Under the pieces are notes generated by a model. The model saw only the letters and a list, made by a program, of their open reading frames with translations, was not told the origin of the DNA and did not search any database. Position numbers and translations under genes: made by a program. DNA of 16,918 nt from an uncultured Lactobacillus sp. (GTDB taxonomy: Bacteria > Bacillota > Bacilli > Lactobacillales > Lactobacillaceae): positions 1-16,918 of the forward strand of contig CALYQE010000032.1 of NCBI GenBank assembly GCA_945281075.1. The letters run 5' to 3'. Below are positions 1 through 6,274 of the stretch, piece after piece. How positions within the stretch are numbered: position 1 is the stretch's first letter; every line of letters starts with the position of its first letter.

Positions 1-54
1 TTTATCAAAATCATCTGAGTTATAGAAATAATCTGTGTAAACTTTATCTGACAT
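1..54 (-). CDS. Unknown protein, N-terminal 18 residues only
   Basis: This is the beginning of a minus-strand gene that runs out of the window. The ATG is at 52-54, and the reading MSDKVYTDYFYNSDDFDK stays open to the window edge. A purine-rich GAAAGG lies about ten bases upstream, and a well-formed promoter with an overlapping catabolite box is found at 111-139. The acidic and aromatic N-terminus does not let me name a family. The promoter arrangement suggests a gene repressed by CcpA when glucose is available, so a carbon-use or transport gene is plausible but not shown. The gene is called real because start, binding site and promoter agree. Confidence 0.6.
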   Translation of the reverse strand, partial: MSDKVYTDYFYNSDDFDK

Positions 55-110
55 CTTTGTCTACCTTTCAGTTAAAAAATTTAGCAAAAAAATTTTAAGT
101 TCCACTTTAA

Positions 111-139
111 ATTTTAAGCTTAGTGAAAACGCTTGTAAA
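111..139 (-). promoter_or_regulatory. Promoter of the leftmost minus-strand gene
   Basis: Read on the minus strand, TTTACA (134-139) is followed by a 17-base spacer and TAAAAT (111-116), a good sigma-A promoter. Transcription would start near 104, about 50 bases before the ATG at 54. Confidence 0.65.
124..137. promoter_or_regulatory. cre site (CcpA operator)
   Basis: TGAAAACGCTTGTA matches the cre consensus TGWAARCGYTWNCW at 13 of 14 positions, with the central CG intact. It overlaps the -35 box and the spacer of the minus-strand promoter, a placement expected to cause catabolite repression. The match and position are seen; binding by CcpA is inferred. Confidence 0.6.
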
Positions 140-217
140 GTGAGAAAAGACAACAGATTAATTCCCAAAAACTGATTTGCTTTTTTTGTTCAAATTGAAA
201 CGATAAACGTTATTTTA

Positions 218-246
218 TTGACAACGAATTCAGGCTCTGCAAGAAT
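218..246 (+). promoter_or_regulatory. Candidate promoter for the 419-955 gene
   Basis: TTGACA (218-223), a 17-base spacer and AAGAAT (241-246). The -35 box is perfect and the -10 box weak. Use would give a long leader of about 165 bases beginning with the TTAACC/GGTTAA hairpin at 253-271. A promoter nearer the gene could not be made convincing. Confidence 0.4.
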
Positions 247-418
247 GAATGCTTAACCGGGAGCAGGTTAATAAAAACGCATGTGTATCCATCTTTTCTA
301 GTCAATTGTTTTTTTAAAATAATTGTAAATGGAATAAAAATAAATTGTTTTTAGTGCCAAATTTGAGTATCGTATAGAAGACCAGTAATAATTGATAAAA
401 TCAGAAGGAAATTTTATT

Positions 419-955
419 TTGAAGATTAACTTAACCGATTTAACAACCAAAATTGAACAGCAGGATTATTTGCAAGACTTGGAAAGCATTAAATATACTG
501 ACCTCAACAAGTCTAAGGCCAAGAGGCGGCAAGCAGCTGAAAAAATGGTCAAAGAAATTGCCGCTGCACTTAAACATAATTCATTAGCGCACATTGCACT
601 TGAAGTGACGGGTCAGCGACCAGTGACTTTTGCTTTAGAAATTAATCTCATCAACTTGCCGTACGCTAATTACAAAAAGATTGCCAACTTTTTTGAAGAA
701 GGTAAAGACTATCCGGTTTTTGTTTACTTTGAAACGCAATCCGAGCATTTAAACGCGTCGAATTTCAGAATTGATCAGTTGGCAACGGAAGACGAAATTA
801 GTCAGAATGAAGAGTTAGTGATTGATCGACTGGCAGAAGCAATTGAAGAAAAGCTCACTTTAGTGCGCGAGTATAAGAAACCTGAGCCGGCAGTTAAGAA
901 AGCAGAAACCAAAACGACCAAGGCAAAAAAGAGTACGAAGACCAAGAAAAAATAG
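419..955 (+). CDS. Conserved-type hypothetical protein with Lys/Thr-rich tail
   Basis: I do not recognise the family. The start chosen is TTG at 419, because AGAAGGA (403-409) lies nine bases before it; an in-frame TTG at 392 has no binding site. The product has 178 residues. Residues 1-150 look like a soluble mixed alpha/beta domain rich in charged residues, with no signal peptide or membrane segment. The last 30 or so residues are almost only Lys, Thr, Ala and Pro, a flexible basic tail of the sort seen on proteins that contact nucleic acid or acidic polymers; that role is speculation. It stands alone, with no clear terminator behind it, and the next gene has its own -10 box. Its own promoter is probably at 218-246. 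Confidence 0.7.
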   Translation: MKINLTDLTTKIEQQDYLQDLESIKYTDLNKSKAKRRQAAEKMVKEIAAALKHNSLAHIALEVTGQRPVTFALEINLINLPYANYKKIANFFEEGKDYPVFVYFETQSEHLNASNFRIDQLATEDEISQNEELVIDRLAEAIEEKLTLVREYKKPEPAVKKAETKTTKAKKSTKTKKK

Positions 956-1023
956 CAGTGCTTTCATGATCTTGCCCGCGCTATTGGAACTTTATTATGC
1001 TATTCAAAAAGAACTTTTTACAA

Positions 1024-1029
1024 TATAAT
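1024..1029 (+). promoter_or_regulatory. -10 box before the 1053-1673 gene
   Basis: A perfect TATAAT lies 23 bases before the ATG at 1053. The -35 region 17 bases upstream (TATTCA, 1001-1006) is poor. It is probably the main start for this gene, independent of the gene before it. Confidence 0.45.
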
Positions 1030-1052
1030 TAAAGCTATTACAGGAGGAAGTT

Positions 1053-1673
1053 ATGTTTAGCTGGAATTTATTGGGCGTTTTATTATGGGTAATAATCATC
1101 TTGTATCTGGTGTTTGTTGTTCAAAATATCCGCAAGCGTCGCATTATGATGATTATCAAAAAACACCAAAAGTATAGTTGGCCGAATTTTTTGCTTGACC
1201 TGCTCGAAATAGCGGTTTTCCTAGTCGGTATCTGCTGGCTTTTTAATAAGACCTTGCTCGACAATCCCGACCTTGAGGATCAGAGCATTATCAGTTCTAA
1301 GGTTACTTACCAGCCGCTAGTGATGAATACCGGTGCGGGCAACTCAAGCTACGTGACTATTAATTCAAAAAAGAAAAAGATCAGTACTCAAACATATACT
1401 TATTACCGCGCTGGTAAAAAGTCAATCGTTTCGAGTGACTTTGCCACAGTTGCGTACGGAAAAAATCCACTGGACCTCAATGCTGCGCGCATTCCTTACC
1501 AAAAAAAGAAACTGCAAAAGATGGATCGACGATACCAGCGCGCCTATGTTGCGATTTATACGGCAACCTATAAGAAAGTCTGGCAAAATGGTTTGGGCAT
1601 GCATGCCGGTCACACAGCAACCAGATATTATTTAATCAGAATTCCAGATGCTTCCTTTATTAAAGAAAAATAG
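1053..1673 (+). CDS. Membrane-anchored hypothetical protein (possibly LVIS_2131-type)
   Basis: The ATG follows AGGAGG (1041-1046) by six bases, so the start is firm. The 206-residue product has one hydrophobic helix at residues 5-24, a basic stretch KRR at 28-30, a second helix at about 47-65, and then a roughly 140-residue hydrophilic, Lys/Tyr/Ser-rich part. Two membrane spans with the N-terminus outside or inside are both possible; the basic loop between them suggests that the loop is cytoplasmic and the C-terminal domain is extracellular. I recall a small lactobacillar family named LVIS_2131 with this plan, but that assignment is from memory and weak. No catalytic motif is visible. A strong bidirectional terminator follows at once. 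Confidence 0.75.
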   Translation: MFSWNLLGVLLWVIIILYLVFVVQNIRKRRIMMIIKKHQKYSWPNFLLDLLEIAVFLVGICWLFNKTLLDNPDLEDQSIISSKVTYQPLVMNTGAGNSSYVTINSKKKKISTQTYTYYRAGKKSIVSSDFATVAYGKNPLDLNAARIPYQKKKLQKMDRRYQRAYVAIYTATYKKVWQNGLGMHAGHTATRYYLIRIPDASFIKEK

Positions 1674-1682
1674 CAAATAATC

Positions 1683-1722
1683 AAAAAGAGTGAAAACTGC
1701 CTTAACAGTTTTCACTCTTTTT
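1683..1722. terminator. Bidirectional terminator between convergent genes
   Basis: A perfect 17-bp stem (1683-1699 with 1706-1722) closes a six-base loop; A-runs and T-runs flank it, so it can end transcription from both sides. It includes the stop codon of the minus-strand gene at 1721. Confidence 0.9.
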
Positions 1723-3223
1723 AATGTTTACGGGCTTGAATTAATAAGTTGCCTTCAATAAAGGCCAAAATTAAACTGGCGGTTAAGAAATCGATCACAT
1801 TGCCGGAAGAAAAAGCAGCTAAGAGGATAAAACCGCTTGAGACAAGCAGCGAGCTGACCAGATAGGTGCGCGCTTGTTGATAACGCAGCCACCGGTAAGC
1901 AGCGTAGGCGAAAACAGCTAGATATGGTCCAACAAAAAGGAGCATGCCAATCCAACCGAGTGAGTAGATCTGTGCGGTAAAGTCACGCTCAAGGTTGAAG
2001 ATATTATTTTCACGAACGTAGGAAATGCCTAAAAAGCGGTCCCACCGGTTGTTGTTGGTTTTAACTACCTGGTCGAGCATTGCCTGTTCCAAGCGGCGAT
2101 TTTCCATGCGCTGCTGACCTGGTTCATTGAGGATTTTCAGCCAAAACTCAGGATCATATTGATAAGGATAGCTTTTAAAAACAAATTTGGGGTTAAGTGC
2201 ATAGGCTTGGTAGTTGTCTTTAATAAATTCGCGTAAGAAGGCTTCGCGTTTTTGACTGGTCGGATATTTTTTCAATCCGGCCGCTAAAATTTTGTTCTCA
2301 TCAGCTAAATCATGATCAGATTGCTTGGCCAAATAAATTTCGTAGTTGTAGCGCTGAATTGCGGGGCCAAACGGCAGAATTGCTAAAGAACCTAATTCAA
2401 GCAAAACAACGACCAGTAAAGGCCAACCACCTTTGCTCACGTCTTTAATGAAATAGCGGTGAATGACAAAGACAACCAAACTAATGATAATTCCGCCAAT
2501 TAGTCCAATAGCTGCCACCTTTGTGCCAATTTCAATCATTGCGAGGGCCTGAATAATGTTTAAGGTGATCGTTAGCCAGTTAAAATTGGTAAAAAGGTAA
2601 TAAATCATTAACGGCAAAAGCATGAACAAAACTGCCGAAATCATATTAGTAAAATTGAAAAAGCCCTTTGATGCCATATGAGAGTAGCCGATGTTGTGAT
2701 CGAAAAACCACTGAAAAATATTGGCACTGATTGTCCCCGTTTCGTAGGACTTTAGCGAAACAACAAATAAATTAGATAAAACAATTGTGCCTGAAAAAAG
2801 TCCGGAAAGACCCTCAATCACCAAGCGCAAGTGCTGCTTGTCAAAGCCAAGCTGGTCGGTAAAATACAAGACAATAAGCGGCAGCGCCATGCGAATTAAA
2901 TAAAAAAGCTCGCCGGCACTTGAATAACCGTAGTTGCTGGGATTGACGCTGGTAAAGCTGCGCACGTGAACAAGGTGCAAGGCAGAATAAATGGTCAAAA
3001 GTAGCAGGTAGCCAATTAGCCATTTTTGCTTTGCTAGTGTTTGCCATGAACGCTTTTGACTAAAAAAGAGGCAGATCAATACGCCCACCACTAAAATGCG
3101 GATAATTGTCGGCAGTGTAAAAGGAAGCAGGCTTGCCAAAATGCCGTGGTAGAACCAATATAGGTCTAAAAATGGTTGAATTAAGATAAACCAGAATAAA
3201 ATGGTTTTTGCTTTGTCTTTCAC
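1721..3223 (-). CDS. O-antigen ligase-like polytopic membrane protein
   Basis: A 500-residue integral membrane protein. Hydrophobic helices are dense in residues 7-290 and again in about 415-495. Between them lies a hydrophilic loop of some 120 residues (about 295-410), presumably extracellular. This plan fits the O-antigen ligase/polymerase-like membrane proteins of Firmicutes, which join or polymerise lipid-linked sugar chains outside the membrane. The call rests on topology and general resemblance, not on a catalytic motif I could verify. The start is GTG (3221-3223), seven bases after GGAG; no better ATG exists. It follows a minus-strand gene that has its own terminator, so it is probably transcribed alone from a weak promoter in 3224-3280. 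No glycosyltransferase neighbours are present. A different polysaccharide flippase or polymerase role cannot be excluded. Confidence 0.65.
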   Translation of the reverse strand: MKDKAKTILFWFILIQPFLDLYWFYHGILASLLPFTLPTIIRILVVGVLICLFFSQKRSWQTLAKQKWLIGYLLLLTIYSALHLVHVRSFTSVNPSNYGYSSAGELFYLIRMALPLIVLYFTDQLGFDKQHLRLVIEGLSGLFSGTIVLSNLFVVSLKSYETGTISANIFQWFFDHNIGYSHMASKGFFNFTNMISAVLFMLLPLMIYYLFTNFNWLTITLNIIQALAMIEIGTKVAAIGLIGGIIISLVVFVIHRYFIKDVSKGGWPLLVVVLLELGSLAILPFGPAIQRYNYEIYLAKQSDHDLADENKILAAGLKKYPTSQKREAFLREFIKDNYQAYALNPKFVFKSYPYQYDPEFWLKILNEPGQQRMENRRLEQAMLDQVVKTNNNRWDRFLGISYVRENNIFNLERDFTAQIYSLGWIGMLLFVGPYLAVFAYAAYRWLRYQQARTYLVSSLLVSSGFILLAAFSSGNVIDFLTASLILAFIEGNLLIQARKH

Positions 3224-3279
3224 TAATTTTCTCCATAAATTAAATTTCTCACTACGCTAATTTTAGGCAAAAAAAGGAG

Positions 3280-3311
3280 AAAAAAAAAGAGCAGTGATTG
3301 CTCAATGCTCC
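3280..3311 (-). terminator. Terminator of the 3333-3653 gene
   Basis: On the minus strand the hairpin GAGCA-N5-TGCTC (3289-3303) is followed by nine T residues (3280-3288). A competing stem with the second GAGCA copy upstream is possible. Confidence 0.75.
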
Positions 3312-3332
3312 TTTTTTATTAAAAAATATGAT

Positions 3333-3653
3333 TTAATTGCTGCTTTTATCCTGCTCGTCAGCTGCATCATTTTTTGCTGGCGTAGCGATCTTTTCAACCT
3401 TCACGTCGCTTTTGGCTTTGGCTTGAATTTCTTTGATTTTGCGCTTAGGCGCAGCTTTTAAATTTTTAAAGTTAACGACAATTTTATGGTTAAGGTCGCT
3501 AACCGCGGTTTCATCGGTTTCATCAAAATCAATGATCGTCAACAAAACAGAATTTTCATAGATCTTTTCGACTTTACCTAAGAACGGTTTAGCAAGTTCT
3601 TCTTCAGACTTGGCGCTCAAAATATCGTTTAATTTGATCTCAGCTTTTTTCAT
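3333..3653 (-). CDS. DUF2187-like small protein
   Basis: The 106-residue product begins at ATG 3651-3653 with AGAGAGGAAG about ten bases upstream. Residues 24-68 (GKVEKIYENSVLLTI, then HKIVVNFKNLK) match the plan of the DUF2187 family: a small beta-rich domain with a V-ENSV core and a final VVN-K motif. Bacillus members are only about 60 residues; here a 20-residue helical N-terminus and a 35-residue charged Lys/Ala/Asp/Glu tail are added. The function of the family is unknown. A clear promoter (3709-3737) and terminator (3280-3311) make it a single-gene unit. Confidence 0.65.
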   Translation of the reverse strand: MKKAEIKLNDILSAKSEEELAKPFLGKVEKIYENSVLLTIIDFDETDETAVSDLNHKIVVNFKNLKAAPKRKIKEIQAKAKSDVKVEKIATPAKNDAADEQDKSSN

Positions 3654-3708
3654 GATAAATAATACTTCCTCTCTTGCTCGTATTTAACTATCTAGCAAGC
3701 TAGTTTAC

Positions 3709-3737
3709 TAATAACACTTTGAAAATCAAAATGTAAA
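3709..3737 (-). promoter_or_regulatory. Promoter of the DUF2187-like gene
   Basis: On the minus strand TTTACA (3732-3737), a 17-base spacer and TTATTA (3709-3714). The perfect dyad CTAGC-AA-GCTAG (3692-3703) overlaps the expected transcription start and may be an operator or a 5' hairpin. Confidence 0.55.
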
Positions 3738-3957
3738 GCACCTGCTTATTTCAGTGAAATTTTATTTTTAAGTTTGTCTGATTGCGTTAGGGCTGTCATG
3801 TTCATGACCGTCCCGTTTAATTGGTAGCAAAAAAATCAGTTGGTTTCTTGTCTTTTGCATTATTAAAGTATATATCGATTGGCGGTCGAGGTAAAGCAAC
3901 ATCTTTGCGATAATTTGTAAAGCAATGTGATAAGTTCTTGACGGTTAAAAAGCCTGT

Positions 3958-3978
3958 CGTGCTAGGCACGTCGCGGTT
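3958..3978 (+). other. Hairpin, possible terminator of a short transcript
   Basis: CGTGC-TAG-GCACG forms a perfect 5-bp stem, extended imperfectly by AAAAGCC upstream and CGGTTTT downstream. It lies just after a candidate promoter (3905-3933) and before the next gene's promoter. The short stem and T-run make termination uncertain. Confidence 0.3.
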
Positions 3979-3990
3979 TTATCTGTTTAA

Positions 3991-4020
3991 TAGACATAGC
4001 CGCAGTTCGTTCTGTATAAT
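3991..4020 (+). promoter_or_regulatory. Promoter of the guanylate-kinase-like gene
   Basis: TAGACA (3991-3996), an 18-base spacer and a perfect TATAAT (4015-4020), about 50 bases before the TTG start at 4070. Confidence 0.6.
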
Positions 4021-4069
4021 AAACAAAGATTATCAAAGCAAATTGTTTTCAATGAAGGAAGTCTGGATT

Positions 4070-4615
4070 TTGCAAAAATTAATTTTGATTGCCGGCCCCA
4101 GTGGCGCAGGTAAAACGACCATTTCGGAATATTTAACCCAAAAATTTAATGTTCCGCGGGTTTTAACCCATACGACAAGACCAATAAGAAAAGATGAAAA
4201 TCCAGATGTTTCCTATTATTTTGAAGATGAGGCCAGCTTTCGCAAGCTGCATTTTTTTGAGCAGGTAAAATATGGTGAATACCACTACGGCTCTAGCAAA
4301 GAGGCCTTAACTGAAGCTTGGAAAAAGCACCAGTTGGTTTCATTAATCGTCGATATTAAGGGGGCTGCTTCATATCTTCATGACATTCATGGCCAAGTTT
4401 ATTTTTTATACGTCACAACCAGTCACAAAAGTGAATTGGAAAAGCGCCTATTAAAGAGGGGTGAAGATCCGGCCAAGATCAAAAAAAGGCTTAGCGGCAG
4501 CGAACTAAATCTTCTGCCTGCTGCACTGACAAAAGATGCACATGTCTTAATTAATGATAACTGGCGCGATACTCAAGAAAAGCTTGATGCAATGATGTCT
4601 GTTCTTTTAAAATAA
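4070..4615 (+). CDS. Guanylate-kinase-like P-loop nucleotide kinase
   Basis: The 181-residue product has the P-loop GPSGAGKT at residues 9-16 and the THTTRPIR segment at about 34-41, the equivalent of the GMP-binding S-TTR-PR motif. YGEYHYGSS near residue 65 resembles the guanylate kinase G-YYGT motif, and KRLLKRG is a lid-like stretch near residue 125. In the family, GMP or a like substrate is phosphorylated from ATP in the cytoplasm. It is shorter than housekeeping Gmk (about 200 residues) and stands alone rather than beside rpoZ, so I read it as a second, divergent member whose substrate is open. The start is TTG at 4070, eight bases after AAGGAAG (4055-4061); an ATG at 4052 overlaps that site and the frame upstream is not supported. 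Confidence 0.7.
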   Translation: MQKLILIAGPSGAGKTTISEYLTQKFNVPRVLTHTTRPIRKDENPDVSYYFEDEASFRKLHFFEQVKYGEYHYGSSKEALTEAWKKHQLVSLIVDIKGAASYLHDIHGQVYFLYVTTSHKSELEKRLLKRGEDPAKIKKRLSGSELNLLPAALTKDAHVLINDNWRDTQEKLDAMMSVLLK

Positions 4616-4792
4616 GCAAATTTACGGTGTTTCAAAAAAATTCTTAATGTTTTGTAGCTCATTTGAAACGAATGTGTAACATTTAGTGGGTACTATGTAG
4701 TTTGTAAGTACAAAATGTAAGCTATCAAGAAATTGGTTATGGCAATTTCTTAAAAACATTTTGAACAATTTGTTAGGAGAAAGAGTTTAGTT
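4616..4792. promoter_or_regulatory. Regulatory region before the first NlpC/P60 gene
   Basis: Three perfect dyads occur in 177 bases. GTTTCAAA (4629-4636) pairs with TTTGAAAC (4662-4669). TTTGTA-AG-TACAAA lies at 4701-4714. AAGAAATTG (4727-4735) pairs with CAATTTCTT (4743-4751). TGTAAG half-sites at 4703 and 4716 resemble WalR half-sites but are spaced 13 rather than 11 bases apart. No clean -35/-10 pair was found. Confidence 0.4.
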
Positions 4793-5269
4793 TTGGAACA
4801 CGGAAAAGGTTTAATTAAGTTATTTGCAACGATCGCTTTGATTTTTACTGGTGCAGTTACAGTAGCTGTTGCCACTACAAATAAAGTAGCAGCTGCTACT
4901 GTAACCCAGAAGCGCAATGCGGTTGTCAAGCTCGCTAAAAAGCAGGTGGGCAAGGGTTATGTCTACGGTGCAACTGGGCCTTATGCTTTCGACTGTTCTG
5001 GTTTGGTTCAATACGTTTATCGGAATGCAGATGGAACTGTTTTACCTAGAACTGCTGCTTCTCAAGCTGTTTTAGGTAAAAGAGTAGCAATGACCAAACT
5101 GAAAAAAGGTGATCTGTTATTCTGGGGTTCAACTTATTCACCATATCATGTTGGGATTTACGTTGGTGACAATCAATATGTTCATGCCGCCACTCCTAGT
5201 CAAGGTGTGAGAAAACAAGTTCTAAGCACGTGTTTTTATCCGTCTGCTGCTAAACGTGTAATTGAATAA
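4793..5269 (+). CDS. Secreted NlpC/P60 peptidoglycan hydrolase (catalytic domain only)
   Basis: A 158-residue exported cysteine peptidase of the NlpC/P60 family, which cuts gamma-D-Glu-diamino-acid (or D-Glu-Lys) links in wall peptides. Residues 1-35 are a signal peptide with a hydrophobic core (about 11-28) and a likely cleavage after VAAA. The catalytic domain follows directly, with Cys68 in DCSG, His119 in PYHVGIYVG and His131 in YVHAATP; the triad is complete. Unlike the two paralogues downstream it has no SH3-like wall-binding domain, so it is the minimal form. The start is TTG at 4793, with AGGAGA (4775-4780) twelve bases upstream, a little far but the only good site. It ends with its own terminator at 5306-5343. 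Confidence 0.9.
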   Translation: MEHGKGLIKLFATIALIFTGAVTVAVATTNKVAAATVTQKRNAVVKLAKKQVGKGYVYGATGPYAFDCSGLVQYVYRNADGTVLPRTAASQAVLGKRVAMTKLKKGDLLFWGSTYSPYHVGIYVGDNQYVHAATPSQGVRKQVLSTCFYPSAAKRVIE

Positions 5270-5305
5270 AGCAAGTTTAAATGGCTAATCCTAACCAAAG
5301 AATGA

Positions 5306-5343
5306 CTTCATTTCGGGACTAATGTTCCTAATGAGGCTTTTTT
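5306..5343 (+). terminator. Terminator after the first NlpC/P60 gene
   Basis: A two-part stem, CTTCATT with AATGAGG and inside it GGGAC with GTTCC around TAAT, is followed by C and six T residues. Confidence 0.75.
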
Positions 5344-5361
5344 ATTTTCTAGTATTATTTT

Positions 5362-5378
5362 TGTAACAGCTTTGTAAT
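5362..5378 (+). promoter_or_regulatory. WalR (YycF) box
   Basis: TGTAAC-AGCTT-TGTAAT is an exact fit to the WalR direct repeat TGTWAH-N5-TGTWAH known from Bacillus and Staphylococcus, where WalRK controls wall hydrolases. It lies 94 bases before an NlpC/P60 start and its second half touches the likely -35 box. Regulation itself is inferred. Confidence 0.6.
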
Positions 5379-5399
5379 AAAAAGCGAGTAAAATTTAAT
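5371..5399 (+). promoter_or_regulatory. Candidate promoter of the second NlpC/P60 gene
   Basis: TTTGTA (5371-5376), a 17-base spacer and TTTAAT (5394-5399). The -35 box overlaps the WalR box, fitting activation by that regulator. Confidence 0.45.
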
Positions 5400-5471
5400 C
5401 TGTAATGTGGAAAACAAAATAAATTGGTTAATGATCTACTTTCGAGTAAGTAACACGGGGAGAATTTGATT

Positions 5472-6203
5472 TTGAAAATTAAGAGTGACTTAGTAAAATT
5501 TACTGCAGCAGCAACTCTGACCTTAACGGGTTTAGGAGTTGCAAATGTTGTTAATTCAAATTCCATGACTAATCATGTTGCAGCAGCAACCACTAAAGTT
5601 AAAATTAACTATGTTCCTGGTTACGGCATTAATATTTGGGATGACTATAATAATCCTAGTTTTACCGGCACAAGACTTCAGCATGGAACAACGGTTGATG
5701 TTTTAGCTTCGGCTGTTGATAGTAAGGGCAAAACTTGGTACCAAATTGGCGAAGGCCAATGGATCCAAGCGCGTTACACGGTTGATGCACACAGTTCAGT
5801 TGCACAACCTGACACTGCTAAAAATAATAACCTAACTGCTAAAGAGGCTAGCAAGGTGGTTAATTTGGCTAACGCAGCGGTTGGTAAGGCATATGCATGG
5901 GGCGGCAATGGTCCTAGCGGCTTTGACTGTTCTGGCTTAGCGCAATATGTTTATAGCAGGGGCGCGGGCAAAGAAATTTCCCGGTCAACTTATTCACAGG
6001 TAAAACAAGGCAAGACAGTTTCGTTGAGCAACTTAAAGCCGGGTGACTTACTATTCTGGGGTTCGGCATCATCTCCTTACCATGTAGGCATTTACGTTGG
6101 TAACAACCAATACGTACATGCTGCAACTCCCGCACAAGGCGTGGTGAAGGATAACATCAGTTCATACTTTTATCCTTCAGTAGCTAAACGTGTTCTTAAT
6201 TAA
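5472..6203 (+). CDS. Secreted NlpC/P60 hydrolase with SH3-like domain
   Basis: The 243-residue product has a signal peptide (residues 1-39, probable cleavage after HVAAA). An SH3-like domain of about 60 residues (about 43-105; KINYVPGYGINIW to WIQARYT) is followed by a short Asn/Ala-rich linker and an NlpC/P60 domain (about 124-243). Cys153 (DCSG), His204 (PYHVG) and His216 (YVHAA) complete the catalytic triad. Such enzymes trim peptidoglycan stem peptides during growth and cell separation, with the SH3-like part probably binding the wall. The start is TTG at 5472, eight bases after GGGGAGA; a TTG at 5466 is too close to the site. It is a single-gene unit with a WalR-type box upstream and a terminator at 6219-6251. 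The C-terminal SSYFYPSVAKRV block is shared by its neighbours. Confidence 0.92.
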   Translation: MKIKSDLVKFTAAATLTLTGLGVANVVNSNSMTNHVAAATTKVKINYVPGYGINIWDDYNNPSFTGTRLQHGTTVDVLASAVDSKGKTWYQIGEGQWIQARYTVDAHSSVAQPDTAKNNNLTAKEASKVVNLANAAVGKAYAWGGNGPSGFDCSGLAQYVYSRGAGKEISRSTYSQVKQGKTVSLSNLKPGDLLFWGSASSPYHVGIYVGNNQYVHAATPAQGVVKDNISSYFYPSVAKRVLN

Positions 6204-6218
6204 TAAATGATCTGAAAT

Positions 6219-6251
6219 GGGCATTCAGCAATATCTTCTGAGTGCCTTTTT
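6219..6251 (+). terminator. Terminator after the second NlpC/P60 gene
   Basis: GGCATTCAG (6220-6228) pairs with CTGAGTGCC (6238-6246) through nine base pairs, one of them G-U, followed by five T residues. Confidence 0.85.
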
Positions 6252-6274
6252 AATATCGTTGCAATTGCTGTTAC

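Larger units (their letters stand above)
55..418. other. Intergenic region between two divergent genes
   Basis: This 364-base AT-rich stretch carries the minus-strand promoter and cre box (111-139) and a plus-strand promoter candidate (218-246). A perfect dyad TTAACC-N7-GGTTAA lies at 253-271, about where transcription from that plus promoter would begin. An imperfect AT-rich hairpin (CAATT...AATTG) sits at about 304-325. I see no RNA gene or further ORF here. Confidence 0.5.
3654..4069. other. Intergenic region with several hairpins
   Basis: This 416-base stretch separates divergent genes. It holds the minus-strand promoter (3709-3737) and the palindrome GTCATG-TT-CATGAC at 3795-3808, flanked by GGG and CCC. 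A plus-strand promoter candidate TTGCGA-N17-TGATAA lies at 3905-3933, and the hairpin CGTGC-TAG-GCACG at 3958-3970 is followed by GTTTT. The guanylate-kinase-like gene's own promoter is at 3991-4020. An open frame from 3938 joins that gene's frame but has no binding site and is not counted as coding. Confidence 0.5.

Noticed and set aside
392..418. N-terminal extension of the 419-955 gene from TTG 392
   Set aside because: The ribosome binding site AGAAGGA (403-409) lies inside the extension and fits TTG 419; nothing suitable precedes 392.
1422..1635. Overlapping short frames on both strands within the 1053-1673 gene
   Set aside because: They lack ribosome binding sites and lie inside a well-supported gene.
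3795..3808. GTCATG-TT-CATGAC palindrome as a terminator
   Set aside because: No T-run follows on either strand, so it is noted only as a dyad.
3938..4069. 44-codon N-terminal extension of the guanylate-kinase-like protein
   Set aside because: It would run through a promoter (3991-4020) and a hairpin, has no binding site at its start, and P-loop kinases begin just before the first strand, as they do from TTG 4070.
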